Assembly (NCBI GenBank): GCA_022559845.1
Contig: CM040117.1
Span: forward strand, 146,448,732-146,512,731
From: Amorphophallus konjac
Taxonomy: Eukaryota; Streptophyta; Magnoliopsida; Alismatales; Araceae
Reading direction: 5' to 3'
Length of the DNA stretch: 64,000 bases
Shown here: positions 32,581-44,479 of the stretch, one piece after another
Layout: each line of letters begins with the position of its first letter
How positions within the stretch are numbered: position 1 is the stretch's first letter
Position numbers and translations under genes: made by a program
The notes under the pieces: generated by a model
The model's database searches: none
What the model was told of the DNA's origin: nothing
Seen by the model: only the letters and a program-made list of their open reading frames with translations

Positions 32581-35027
32581 ATGGCCATGGATGCAAGAGG
32601 GATGACAGCTGAAGGACATTCCACCACGAAGCCCCCATACTTTAACGGGTCGAACTACGCATATTGGAAGAACCGTATGCAAGTTTTTCTGAGGGCGAAA
32701 GGCTATGAAATTTGGAAGGTGGTCAGTAAAGGACCATTCGAGCTGCATCTTAATGAGGATATATGGACGAGAGAGGAGATCAGGAAATCTACTCTCAACT
32801 GGAGCGCCATCAATGCCATACAATGTGCTCTACATCCCACTGAATTTGCTAGTCTCTTCGTGTGCCACAATGAAAGAGATGTGGGATAAGCTGGAGGTTA
32901 TCTATGAGGGAACCTCTCAGGTGAGGGAGACCAAGGCTAATTTACTAGTTTCAGAGTATGAAGCCTTCAGGATGAAGCCCAGCGAGACCATCACTGAGAT
33001 GTACGCGTGTCTTACCCTCATAACTAATGGTCTCAGAAATCTGGGGAAAAACTATTCTGATTATGAAATCGTGAGAAAGATACTGCGATCCCTAACTCCA
33101 GTATGGCATACAAAAGCGATAGTTATTGAGGAGTTGAGGGATCTCCAGAACACCAAAGTGGATGAGCTGATAGGTTCATTGATGACTTATGAAATGAATC
33201 TTCCAAAGACAGAGGAGCTCGAGAAAAAGAAGCAGTCTATCGCTCTGAAGGCAAGCAACAGTCGTTCCAGTCGATCCAGCTACAATGGATCGTCTAGTGA
33301 TCAGAGTCTCTCTGGATCGGAAATTGAAGGAGATCAGATAGCAATGCTGACCAGAGAGTTCAGAAGATTTCTCAGGAAGGAAGGAAGAAATTTCAACCGA
33401 AGACAATATGGCGGGAGGAGATACAACAGGTACAAATCTAATTATGCCAAGAAAATTGACACTAATGTCTGTTACCATTGCAGGAAGGCCGGTCATATGA
33501 AGGCCGATTGTCCAGAGCTCCAAAAGCTGAAAGAGAAAGCCAAGAAGAAAGCTCCCAAAGGAAGAGCAATGGTGAGCACATGGAGCGACGAGGACGAGGG
33601 GACCTTGAGCAGCATATTAGAAAGTGAAGACGAAGAAAAGCCCATCTTCCTGATGGCCAGAAATGATGAAAATGAAGTGGAAGACTCCGACGAGGTATCA
33701 TCTCCTTTTAGCATTAAACTATTTCAGATTGGGAAGATGCTTACGAAGATTTGCTAGATAAGGTAGATGATATCAGAAAAGAGAACATGCATTTGAAGAA
33801 GAAAGTAAACTCTCTTATGAATGACAAAACTATGTCTGATAAACTTGCCCGCTTGCAATTTGAAAATGACATGTTAAAAAATTGTGCTGAAGTTGATAAT
33901 GTTAAGCATACATTGATAGATTCTAGAAGAGAAAATGATAATCTGAAAAATGTGATTGACAAATTAAAATTGAAATTGCAAAATTATGAAAATGAAATGA
34001 AAATTATTAATGAGAAATATGAAGTTGTACTACGTGTTAACCATGAACTAAAAAATTCAATTGATCACCTAGAAAAAGAGAATGAAGATAAAAAAAAATT
34101 ATCAAAAACATGACCCAAGGATCTGATAATTTGAATGCACTCTTAGGGTCAAAAGTAAAATTCAGAAGAGAAGGCCTCAGGTATAACCCCACAGCTAAAG
34201 GGAGTTTTGCTTTGAAAGCAATTTCATTTGTTGCTGAGAAGGAAAAGGGATCCCTCATCAAGATGAGAAATGTAAAGTCTGTTGTTAAAGTTGTTGATTC
34301 CAAATTGCCCAGTGCTGAGGACAAGGGCAAGCAGAAAATGGGTGAGTTTAGCCATGATAGTACACAATGTCCTACTTCTCAGGGTAGAGTTCAGATTAGG
34401 GGTCAACCTTCGCACACACCAAAACCCCAGGCTAGGGTTAACAAGTCACTGCCAGCAGTTCAGAGCAAGACTCAACCCTATCCCATGAAGAAGTAAAGTG
34501 AGTCTAGGGTGCAAGGTAGAAACACTCTTACCAGAAGTCAATCGAGCCATTTCCACCAGCCCAGAGTCCAGACCTACCATCATGTGGAGCCACAACAATT
34601 CTATAAGTCTGGATGGAATAGAGCTCAAGGGAGGTCTAGATATCAGTCATGTACCACACAGACATATAGACCTCAGACTAGAAACTGGGTTGGGCAGTCT
34701 AGAATATGGGCTTCTAGGAAACAAACCACCTACAGTCGGCCAAGGACAAACGTTGGCCACAATTTCCTGAATGCTCATTGGCCTAGGCACTGGCACAAAA
34801 GCAATCAAATTGCAAGGAACAATGACGGCAGGACAAATAACAAGTCAAGAAAAATTCAGCCTGCCAATGCTGAGAAGAAGAGAAACAATAGAAAAAATGT
34901 CGAAAAACCCACCAATCAACAAGCTCTCAAACAAGCGTGGATCCCAAAAATCTTGTTTTCATGTATGAATTGTTCTATTTCTACTTTGGAGCCCAAACAA
35001 TTTTGGGTTGCAAATTTTTCTCCGTGA
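32581..35027 (+). pseudogene. gag: S4 gag (UBN2-type, one zinc knuckle, coiled coil)
   Basis: The start is ATG 32581, 50 bases after the LTR. The UBN2-type capsid domain (FNGSNYAYWKNRM near residue 21, then CATMKEMWDKLEVIYEG and SETITEMYACLTLI) changes frame at about 32880. One zinc knuckle, CYHCRKAGHMKADC, lies at 33470-33511. After a second frameshift near 33720 comes SDWEDAYEDLL and a coiled coil (33751-34100). After a third in an A-run near 34095 come LLGSK...REGLRYNP and a basic tail with WIPK. A TAA lies at 34494 and the ORF ends at TGA 35025. In the family gag forms the particle and binds the genome. This copy cannot make a full protein. Confidence 0.86.
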
Positions 35028-35033
35028 CTATGA

Positions 35034-36500
35034 TTGCAGGTATGCCTGGCAGCCAAGCACAACATGTGGTACCTGGATAGTGGCTGCTCCAGGCATATGA
35101 CAGGGGATAAGGACAAATTTTGCTTGCTGACAGAGAAGAATGGAGGCCTTGTCACCTTCGGAAGAAACACTAAGGGTAAAATCATCGGATCAGGTAAAGT
35201 AGGTAAGTGCTCTACCTGTTGCATTGATGAAGTCTTGCTGGTGGATAGATTAGCATATAATCGTCTAAGTATCAGCCAACTTTGTGATAAAGGGCACAAG
35301 GTAGTATTTGATGCACTTAGCTGTAAAATTTTTGAACCTAATTCTGATGTGGTTAAATTCTCTGGAAAAAGAATGAATAATATTTACATGGTAAATCTAG
35401 ATGATATTGCACACTCTAACTTATGCCTCACTGCTAATAAAGAGGACTTAGCTTTTCTGTGGCATCGTAGGTTAGGCCATGCTAGCTACACTGTCTTGCA
35501 CAAATTGAATAAACACAGCATGGTAAGAGGACTCCCTAAAATATCTTTTAAGAAGGAAAATAGGGTGTGTGATGCGTGTACATAGTCAAAGCAAACCAGA
35601 AAGTCATTTAAATCAAGAACTGAAAACATGTCTCTCAAACCTTATGAGCTGATACATATGGATCTATTTGGACCCACACGATCAGTCAACTTGTCAGGTA
35701 GGAGATATGGATATGTCCTAGTTGATGACTTTTTTAGGTATACTTGGGTCTTTTTCATCACTCACAAGAATGATGCTTTTACTGAATTTCAGGAGTTCTA
35801 TTTAAATATCAAACAGAAAAATGAAATTTTGATTAAAAATATTTTGTCTGATCATGGAGGTGCGTTTGAAAACTCACAATTTGAAAACTCTTGCAGGGAC
35901 AATGGGATTACTCATCGGTTCCCCTCCCCAAGAACACATGAGCAGAATGGAATAGTAGAGAGGAGGAACTGGACACTTGTGGAGATGGCCCGTACACTAC
36001 TTGTTGAAGGTTGCTTACCAAGAAAATTTTGGGCAGAGGCAGTTAATACTGCATGTCATGTAGTCAACAGAGCCATGGTAAGACATTTCACTCAGAAAAC
36101 TCCTTATGAGATTTTAAAAGGTAAGATACCTTCAATTGTTTATTTCAAGGTCTTTGGGTGTAAATGCTTCATTCATGTTAATGATAAAAGAGATCTTGAT
36201 AAATTTGAACTTAAAAGTGATCCATGAATCTTCCTTGGATATTCTGAAAACTCTAGAGCATATAGAGTGTACAACCTTAATTCTAAAACTGTTGAGGAAT
36301 CTCCACATATTGTCTTTGATGAGTCCCTAAATAATTGTGAGGTTGGTCAATGCAGGAAAGAAGATGACGGATGAATTCTCAAGAAAGAAAAACCTAAAGA
36401 TCAATCATACCAAGAAGAAGAAGCTGAAGAAGGCAATGCAGAGGAGCCTGTTGTTCAGGGGGAGGTAAATGGAGGTCAAGGTAACCAAGTTATAAATGTC
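35034..36500 (+). pseudogene. pol: S4 protease and integrase
   Basis: In the frame of the gag tail, beyond two stops, LQVCLAAK leads into the aspartic protease DSGCSRHMTGD. The integrase has WHRRLGH...C..C as zinc domain (the segment CDACT precedes a stop at 35583). Its catalytic core has IHMDLFGP, LSDHGGAFEN and QNGIVERRN supplying the D, D and E. Stops at 35583 (TAG), 36225 (TGA, in the IFLGYS motif) and about 36372 (TGA) interrupt the otherwise continuous frame. All could arise by single substitutions. The integrase would insert the cDNA into the host genome. Confidence 0.9.
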
Positions 36501-38162
36501 AGATTTTTAAGAGATCATCCTATTAAAAATATCATTGGTGACTTGCATGAACCCCCTAGGACTAGAGGTTTCATTAGAGCTCAAAATGAATTAAATGCAT
36601 ATGCATTGGTTTCTCATGTTGAACCCAAAACCATTGATAGTGCTCTCAAAAATGTGCATTGGATCAATGCCATGCACGAAGAGCTTCATCATTTTGACAG
36701 GAACAAGGTGTGGCATCTGGTCCCACCTCCTGATCATGAGACTGTGATTGGAACAAAATGGGTTTTTAGGAATAAAATTGATGAGCTAGGTAATGAAGTT
36801 AAAAATAAAGCTAGACTTGTTGCTCAGGGGTACAATCAAGAATTTAGAATTGACTATGAAGAGTCATTTGCCCCTGTAGCTAGGCTAGAAGCAATTAGAA
36901 TGCTTTTGGCATATGCATGCTCATTAGGAATAACTCTCCAGCAGATGGACGTTAAATCTACTTTTCTCAATGGGGAAATAAAAGAGGATGTCTTTGTGAG
37001 ACAACCTCCTGGCTTTGAATGCTTAGATTTTCCTAATCATGTTTATAAGTTAAATAATGCTCTTTATGACTTGAAGCAAGCCCCTAGAGCTTGGTATGAC
37101 AGACTCAGCAAATTCCTCACCGATAAGAAGTTCATAAGAGGTGAGGTTGACCAAACGTTGTTCACCAAGGTAAGTCATCCAGACATTCTCCTTATTCAGA
37201 TTTATGTGGATGACATTGTGTTTGGGTCAACTAACCCCAAATTGTGTAAGGAATTTTTTGAACTAATGACACACGAATTTGAGATGAGCTCAATGGGTGA
37301 GATAAAATTATTTCTTGGACTACAGGTGACTCAAACAAAAGATGGAACATCTATCACCCAGTCTAAGTACATAAGGGATCTGATGAAGAAGTTCAAATTT
37401 GAAAACCTCAAGGAAATTACAGCACCAATGGGTACTTCAACAAGTCTTGATGAAGACTCCAAAGGTAATACAGTGGACCAAAAGCTATATCGAGGTATGA
37501 TCGGATCCCTTTTATATCTTACTGCATCTAGGCCTGATATACAGTTTATAGTGTGTTTATGTGCCAGATTTAAGGCCAGTCCTAAGGAGTCCCACCTTAG
37601 AGCAGTGAAAAGGATCTTTAGGTATTTATCAGGCACTCAAGAACTTGGACTTTGGTACCCTGCTAGGTGTGAGCTAGAGCTTCTGACATACACTGATGCA
37701 GATTATGCTGGGTGTCAGATAGATAGGAAAAGCACTAGTGGGCATTGCCAATTCCTAGGTGGCTGCCTAGTATCCTGGGCTTCTAAGAAGTAACACACAG
37801 TTGCATTGTCCACTGCAGAGGCTGAATATGTTGCTATAGGAAATTGTGCAGCTCGGGTACTATGGATCAAGCACCAGCTTTCAGATTATCAGATAAAATT
37901 GGGATGCATTCCAATTTTATGTGATAATACTAGTGCTATTTGCCTAACTAAAAATCTTGTTCATCACTCTAGGACTAAGCACATTGAAATAAAACACCAC
38001 TTTCTTAGAGATGTTGTAAGTAAAAATGAAATTGAATTAATATTTGTTGAAACTGAAAAAGAGACTGCTGACATCTTTACTAAACCCCTTGGAAATGAAA
38101 GATTTAAATATCTAAGATGAGAATTTGGGCTATGTAAATTTCAGCAAGAAAGTGATGAATAA
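36501..38162 (+). pseudogene. pol: S4 reverse transcriptase and RNase H
   Basis: The RT (from about 36640) has GTKWVFRNKIDE, LVAQGYNQ, QMDVKSTFLNG, LYDLKQAPRAWY and the catalytic YVDD at about 37203. RNase H has TDADYAG, SWASKK then a TAA at 37791, LSTAEAEY, CDNTSAI and a KHIEIKHHFLRD stretch, ending ADIFTKPL. A TGA at 38118 stands within the usual C-terminal tail; the next in-frame stop is at 38160. One reading frame runs through RT and RNase H, so only the two stops prevent translation. Confidence 0.92.
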
Positions 38163-40112
38163 AATTCATTCTTGAGCTGTGTGTTGATATGTTCTGAGGT
38201 GATTGTGTCAGCCTGTTCCTTAAAAAGTTGAATAAAGAAGATTCTTGAGTAATTGGTTGTTTGATGTCTTGCACAGATGTTTTCTGATGGTTGTGTATGA
38301 GTTGCATAGAGTCTTGATGCAAGTATTGCACCTAGCCTATGCAATGTGTAAGCACTCTGGTCATTACATACTTTGCATGAAGCATAAGTCATTGTATGTC
38401 TTTAGGTCTGTGCATATTGCATTCTAGTCACATGTAGGTCAGTGCATGTCCATACCGCACATACATATAAGTCCGTGCATTGTCTACATTTCGCACGCTA
38501 ATGTCGATGCATGTCTTGCATATTGTTGATGCGTAATGTAAGGTCGTAGCATGATGGTCGGTGCATCTTTTATCCAAACTGCATGATAAGGTCAGTGCAT
38601 TGCATTGCTCATGAAGGATAAAGTCGGTGCAAAGTTTTCCTATTGCATATCTAAGTTAATGCATCTTGATGTCAGGGGGAGGATAGCAATATCTGAACTA
38701 AGTTCAACTCCTTCTACTCTCTCCTCTGTCTCAGAAGTCCCACCATGTGGCATCTTCTATGTCCTTGGTACAAATTGATTTTGCCAGGAACTACTTCCTT
38801 TGAAAATTCTTGAGTTGATTCTGCACTTCTATGTCCACTCCTTTTACTAAGAATGGACAACAGTCTTGTAATTGGTTCATTGTCGTGAGCTGTAATTATT
38901 ACAACTCTTCTGCTCTAAGAATCACATGCGCTCAATTGAATGAACTGAAGGTTTAAATTTAATAGGATGTAGAGTTCAAAAGACTATCTTCAGAAAATAA
39001 GGTGATAGAAAATATTTATAGCTCTTTACCTCTATCTTATGGCTATAATAGAACATGTCTTCACAGTATCTGAACATGACAGATTTAGTGAAGTCTAAGG
39101 TTTGAAAACTAAAGTTTGTATTGTTCTTAAACAAGGCACCACTAAAAGTTATAAGGGCAGCAACAATAAGATCATTAAAGAAAAATAAATGAACAATGTG
39201 GCAGAGCAATGATTGAGTTACACTGAAAAATTGAGGTCTCCATCAAAGAAATGGAGAGTACCTTAAGTCATGAAGTGACTTGGGTTAACTCTGCTCATGT
39301 GGTCAAATTTATAAGAGAGGTTTCACTGAGTAACTAGGGGTACTGGCCTCTGATCAAGGTGTACCCTTAATGTCAAAAGTGCAAACTATCCATGTAGCTT
39401 TTGATCAGAGACAGATATAGTGGTTTATGCTTAGTAACTGGGCGTATCAGCCTCTAATCAACGTATACACCTAATGTCAACGGCATAAATGACACATGAC
39501 TGTTCAATAAGTTTAAATTTCTGAAACTCATGAAAGAAAATTACTGTAACCCTTGGAAAAACAAAAGTCATTGCGTGTCATTTGTTTAACCTCAATACAA
39601 ATTCAAGTGACTCTCCTTGCTATTCACTCTCTCTGAAATAAGTAGGGTGTTGTCTCGACCTAGACTTTTATGGTTATGTGACTCGGGTTCATTGCTATAA
39701 ATGGAATATATAACCCTATTTCAGAAAGTCAGTGAATTCACTTTACCTTCTATAACTGTTAAACCTGACTTTAATCAAGAAAGCCCATTGCTTGATTCAT
39801 ATGACTTAAGGGTTGCCCCATAATTTGCTCACATTCTGAACTATCACATACTCCATTTGCTCGATTCATTCCTCCTCCTTCCTCCTTATTTGCTGATGGC
39901 AAAGGGGGATAATGTGTGTTTGCATTCAGATATTCAAGGGGAGAGTCTATGTTCAAGGGGTAGGAGTCAGATATTCAAGGGAAAATTCAAAGGACTCACT
40001 CAGGGAGTAAGTCTGTGCATCTTGTGTAGTTGCATTCATGACACTTGATTATCATTCATGTCTCATCAAAATACATCATCTCATTGTATTCATTCTATGG
40101 GTTGCCATCATC
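38163..40112 (+). other. S4 3' noncoding region
   Basis: About 1.95 kb with no credible gene. It contains ten or so AGTC.GTGCAT motifs like those in U3 (38400-38650) and two tandem GAGTAACTGGG-type hairpin repeats (39325-39381 and 39431-39485), also seen in S1, S2 and S3. AGAGCAATG motifs and extra PPT-like tracts (about 38677 and 39902) follow. Long 3' noncoding regions with repeated PPTs are known in Sireviruses. Confidence 0.75.
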
Positions 40113-40126
40113 AAAAAGGGGGAGAT
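40113..40126 (+). promoter_or_regulatory. S4 polypurine tract
   Basis: AAAAAGGGGGAGAT directly abuts the 3' LTR. The preceding GTTGCCATCATC can pair with GATGATTAGCAAC about 90 bp into the LTR, placing the tract in a hairpin loop. Confidence 0.9.
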
Positions 40127-41845
40127 TGTTGGGACTCCTCTGGGTTGTTAAGCAGTTCGTGCACTGCTTTGTGATGAAATGGTTTGATGATTGACAATAG
40201 TTGTTTTGATGATTAGCAACCGTGGTGTGTGACCTAGTTGACTTTATTTCTATATACGATGGTGTAAGTATTATGATGCATTCATATGTCAGATAATCAT
40301 ATCAATGGTGTGTGCATCTTAGTCTGTACTTTGAATAGAGTCAGTGCAACACATGGTTAATTTTGCATTGAGTCTGTGCAATCCTCGCTGATGCACACGA
40401 CTAAGTCGGTGCAATTCTTCTCAATGCACGCCATCGAGTCGGTGCAACCTCTGCACCAGGAACTTAGAGTCGGTGCAATATGTCTTAGGTAACTCGGTGC
40501 AAAGAAGTTCATGCATTCTACTTTTACACATTAAGTCTATGCAAGTCAAGCATTCTGTGTGAATAAGTCCGTGCAAGCTCAGACACGGGGCATGCTAAGT
40601 CTGTACAACGTCTTCTGTGGCAAGTCAACAGGTCAATGCAATACTTTCCCATTGCACACACTCAGCCGATGTATCCGTAGGTCTTGTGTTGAAACCATGT
40701 CTGTGCATCTACTTTTGAAGAGATGATTGAGTCTGTGCATGTATATGTAAACACCACAATTGAGTCCGTGCATCAAAATCTCTATTCTGTGCAATCTCCT
40801 TTTTATGTCGTATAATTGTCTAAATATGACATTATATCTGATTCCTTGACATGTGCCTTTTCGTAAAGACTAAGAAGGGCACGCGATCCAAGATTGAAGA
40901 AAGTGCCAGGATCGTGACACGTGGAAAGCAGATATGTTGAGATGCCGCCACGTGACGAAGGTGTTTGGGCGGGAATTGTGGTGACCACACACCCTATCCT
41001 TCTATTGCTCTATAAATAGGAAGCTTCTTCCTCAGGAGAAGGGTGATCGTGAACATACTTCGAAAGAGCGGAAGCAGAGAGAGCTTGCACGATCCAGAGA
41101 GAAAAGAAAAAGAAGAAAGAGAGAAGAAGAGAAGGAGAGAGCTGAAAGAGAGATGTCTTAGAGAATACTATGAGTGTTTGTTCCTCAGTCTCTCGGTTCA
41201 GAACCAGAGCTGAAATTGCTCAGTGTTGAGCTACATTCCCCTAGTGGGTTCTTTTGTTTCTTCGTTTGATTTATTTTTTCGTTTCTGAAACTGTGTTTTC
41301 AAGCTGTGTGTCAGCGGAGCAAGCTTTGAAGCTCAGCGATTTGTAGAGGTGGAATCCTCTGGTCAGGTAAAGCTGTAAGTCCCCAGTGGTTTGTAGAGGA
41401 GGATTCCTCTGGACGGCATAAGCTGTAACGCCCAGCGGTGTGTAGGGTTTTGACTTCAAAGCTGTGGATCAACGAAGCTGTGCATCAGTAGTAGAAGCCA
41501 CATTCCGGTTTGGAGTGTGGGGTGGACGTAGATCTCGGGTTTGAGATCGAACCACCTTAAAAATCTCTGTCTACTGTGCGATTGCTGTGTGGTTTGTGTG
41601 CATCCTGTTTATTTCTTCGATCCGTAGTAGACGAATACTTAGGACCATCTTGATCTAGATCTGTTAGGTCGGCTTCCATTGATTGTGTTGTTTGTCTTTC
41701 TGTCATCCAACAATAGCTTGTTTTAATTCTACACTTGGAGCTGTTGTTGTTGGTCTTAATTGGGTGTCTGATCTATTCACCCCTTCTCTAGATCGGTTAT
41801 AGCATCCTATCAATTGGTATCAGAGCATACCACTTGATCCTAACA
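40127..41845 (+). repeat. S4 3' LTR
   Basis: 1719 bp, highly similar to the 5' LTR, including the internal TTGGTATCAGAGC at 41814-41826 and the same terminus GATCCTAACA. Substitutions relative to the 5' copy are scattered and include the third leader hairpin (ACCC to ACTT). Confidence 0.94.
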
Positions 41846-41850
41846 GACAC

Positions 41851-43948
41851 CATATATTTAGCAACATAGGCTCACAGGCGCCCCAATAGAGGGAAGCGCG
41901 CCGATCCGCACGGTTGAGAAACTGGTAGGGTCTAGGGTGGTCACTCCATGCTCACGATTCGGATGAGTCGCAGGACGGTCACACTCTCTCACCATGGCAG
42001 CGATATAAGTAAATATGGTAGCTACACACCTATGATCTCACAAGCAGCGGCATCAAGAGTAAATACTAAATAAGCAAGCTAACCAAGGAGGGAGCGGATG
42101 CGTACCTCCACGCTCGGGGCGTGAGGAAGAAACCTGGCCAAATCCACAACCACCCGGTACAAGGGCTAAACAAGTACAACCCAAACAAAAGGCCACTCCC
42201 CGCAGGGAGTTAAAAGGCTACATAGCGATCCGGGGGTCGTGCGAAGTGGGGTGACGGGCCATGGGTTGGTGTAGCTCGTCGTCCATGAACCGCTATGAAC
42301 CGGTATGAATAGGGACCAACGGCAAGGATGGCACGTCACGGGGGCCGAGGAAGGCGCCAACGTCCCTAGAGGTATGCTGTAGTGGATGACGAGCCTCAGC
42401 AAAGAAGCTGGAAGTTGACGACGTTGGCGGGGACCTCCAGAATAGCCTCGAGCGGAGGGTAGAATGTAGGCCAGTCTGCGCGTGCGTAGGGAAGTATCAA
42501 GAAGATGAGCCCGGGACACCACCTTCAGCACGTCCGCTGGCCACACGACTTGGCTTGGACGCTGCGGGGGATGTCCTAGGGATGCCGGTCGAGCGGCGAT
42601 TGCAACGGAGCACTGTGGTAGCCTTGGCTAATTTTGAAGCAGACCCAGCGCGATCTGGTCTATCTGTTGGCTGCGAGATAGGGGACCACAGATGGGGCTG
42701 GAACAGGGGCTTCCTGGAAGCGAATGGGGCAGGGTTTTCTCTGGTGGATAGCTGATAGACGTGAGATTACTGGTAGCAGAGGCGGGGTGGTGTGCTGTGG
42801 ATGTTTTGGGTGTGGGAGGGGAAGACAAACTAATCTCAGTTCTGTCATTCAGTGCAGTCAAAACTGAGGAGCTGAGGGTGGACGTGGTAGGTAGGGGGAA
42901 GGGCCTCTAGAAATTGTAAGAAAATTTTGGAGAGGGTTTAGGATGTGAATTAGCAATGCTCAAAATCCTAGGCAATTTTGAGATGATTTTGGGGTCATCT
43001 TTTTGGAGGGGTTTGAACACTATCCCGGTAGGGCGGCACAGGGGCAGTCTGCGCGACCAAAAGGGCTCCAAAGAGAAGTTTTTGCCCAGAGAGAATTTTG
43101 AGGCGAGGTTTTCAGGAGAGGTTGGGGGACAGGTAGGGGAAGAAAATATATGAAGAAGTGGAGGGGATCAAGGGATGGGAAGGAGGGCTACCAGGCTGAT
43201 CTCCTGGGCTCTGGTTTCCGCAGGTCTGCATAGAGGTAGCCCGCATAGGGAAAAGAGCTGTGAAGACAACTTTTGGTACCAGGCGAATTAGGGCATGGGA
43301 TTTTCAGGAGGTGTGTGGGACAGGGAGAGGAAGAAAAGTCATGAAAAGGGTGATGGGATTTGATGACGGGAACATGGGGCGCCAACCTGGTCTTTGCGGT
43401 CAAAATCTGTAGGCATACAACCCAGACTGGTGCGCAGGGCAGCAACGACTATCTCCCCCGAACTTGCAGCAACTCTTGGACATATGAACTCTTGGCGTGG
43501 GGAGAAGACAGGGAGGTCACCTCCCTACTGTTGGAGCAGCCAATAACCTGTAATAAACCTTATGGAGTCTCACCCTAGAGAGGAGGAAGAAGAGGGAAAG
43601 AGATGGGAAGAGAGGAGTTGCACCCTCTAGGGTTGGATGGGAGGAAGAAGAAGGAGAGGCTCTTGGGAAAATATGCTGGTTTTCATTCATTCATTCATTA
43701 AAATCCCTCTAGGGGGGAATACATGGCAATATATAGAGTATGGGCTCCAACTTCCCTCCTTGGAGTTTGAATTTGAACATATTTGAAATTTGAAATCTAT
43801 GGGCTCCATCTTCCCTCCTTGGAGTCTGAATTTGAACTCATTTGAACTTTCAAATCTATGGGCTTCATTTTCCCTCCTTGGAATTTGAATTCAAACCCAT
43901 TTTGGAACCCAAAATAATACAAACCAAAGTACATGCCAAATATAAACC
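41851..43948 (-). mobile_element. Probable part of CV 3' LTR between S4 and S3
   Basis: No coding motif is seen. On the minus strand a TATATATTG box at about 43722-43733 precedes a CT-rich leader (43560-43680), and GC-rich sequence follows down to 41851, like an LTR U3-R-U5. Three imperfect repeats with TGGGCTCCAtCTTCCCTCC occur at 43741-43885. It joins 30812 across S4 by the GACAC duplication. Assignment to CV rests on position and orientation. Confidence 0.5.
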
Positions 43949-44313
43949 TGTTGGGTTCCGTGCGCCCCCTTGTTGTCTTTGACAATGGTTTTGATGATTC
44001 TAATATATTATGTGTTTTATGCTTAAATGGCGTTTGCACAATAAACAAGCTAACACTATAATATCTTGTTTTGCAGGTGGTTCATAAACAATGGTCCTTC
44101 ATGCACACATCCTTAATTTTGATGTTCACATTGGTGTCTTCATGGAAACATTATGTCGGTGTTCTTAATGAACTGACAAATGCGTGATATCTTGTTGCCC
44201 ATGGTTATACATGCTCTGAACTGCATTTATAATTCATGTTTATTCATGTTTATGAACTGATTATGCCTCACATGAATGTTTGTTTTGAGTTGCTCTGAAA
44301 TGCTTCATTTATT
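43949..44313 (+). repeat. S3 5' LTR, first piece
   Basis: This 365-bp piece aligns closely with 58348-58712. The LTR resumes at 51953 after S2, and 81 bp (58713-58793 of the 3' copy) are missing from the 5' copy at the join. Confidence 0.92.
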
Positions 44314-44360
44314 GGTATTCATTCACCCCCCCTCTGAATACATTGCACCGAACACAACAA

Positions 44361-44373
44361 TTGGTATCAGAGC
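44361..44373 (+). promoter_or_regulatory. S2 primer binding site
   Basis: TTGGTATCAGAGC, one base after the 5' LTR remnant, complementary to initiator tRNA-Met. Confidence 0.93.
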
Positions 44374-44479
44374 AGTTCTCTGATTGATCAAATCCAACGA
44401 TCTGCAGAGGATCCTATTGTCCCTTGGTGTATTTCTGACTTTACTCTTTGCTGCATAAATCTACCTGCCAATTTAATCC

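Larger units (their letters stand above)
30813..41845 (+). mobile_element. S4: full-length coding Sirevirus-type copia element
   Basis: LTRs 30813-32530 (1718 bp) and 40127-41845 (1719 bp) run TGTTGGGACT...GATCCTAACA and are flanked by the perfect duplication GACAC (30808-30812 and 41846-41850). The PBS is at 32532, the PPT at 40113-40126. The interior runs gag, protease, integrase, reverse transcriptase, RNase H, the copia order. The coiled-coil gag extension, LQVCL junction, 2-kb noncoding 3' region and repeated PPT-like tracts place it with the Sireviruses. Three frameshifts in gag and about seven stops in pol make this copy inactive. It is the only copia pol source in the window. Confidence 0.94.

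Noticed and set aside
42166..42546. ORF of 126 codons on the minus strand near a GC-rich stretch
   Set aside because: It has no recognisable domain and lies in sequence with LTR-like layout; codon content is unremarkable.
43943..43948. Target duplication for S3
   Set aside because: The five bases on the left (aaacc) and right (gaata) do not match, so none is claimed.
44361..44373. tRNA gene fragment (TTGGTATCAGAGC)
   Set aside because: It is the primer binding site adjoining an LTR. No tRNA cloverleaf is present here or at the other PBS sites.
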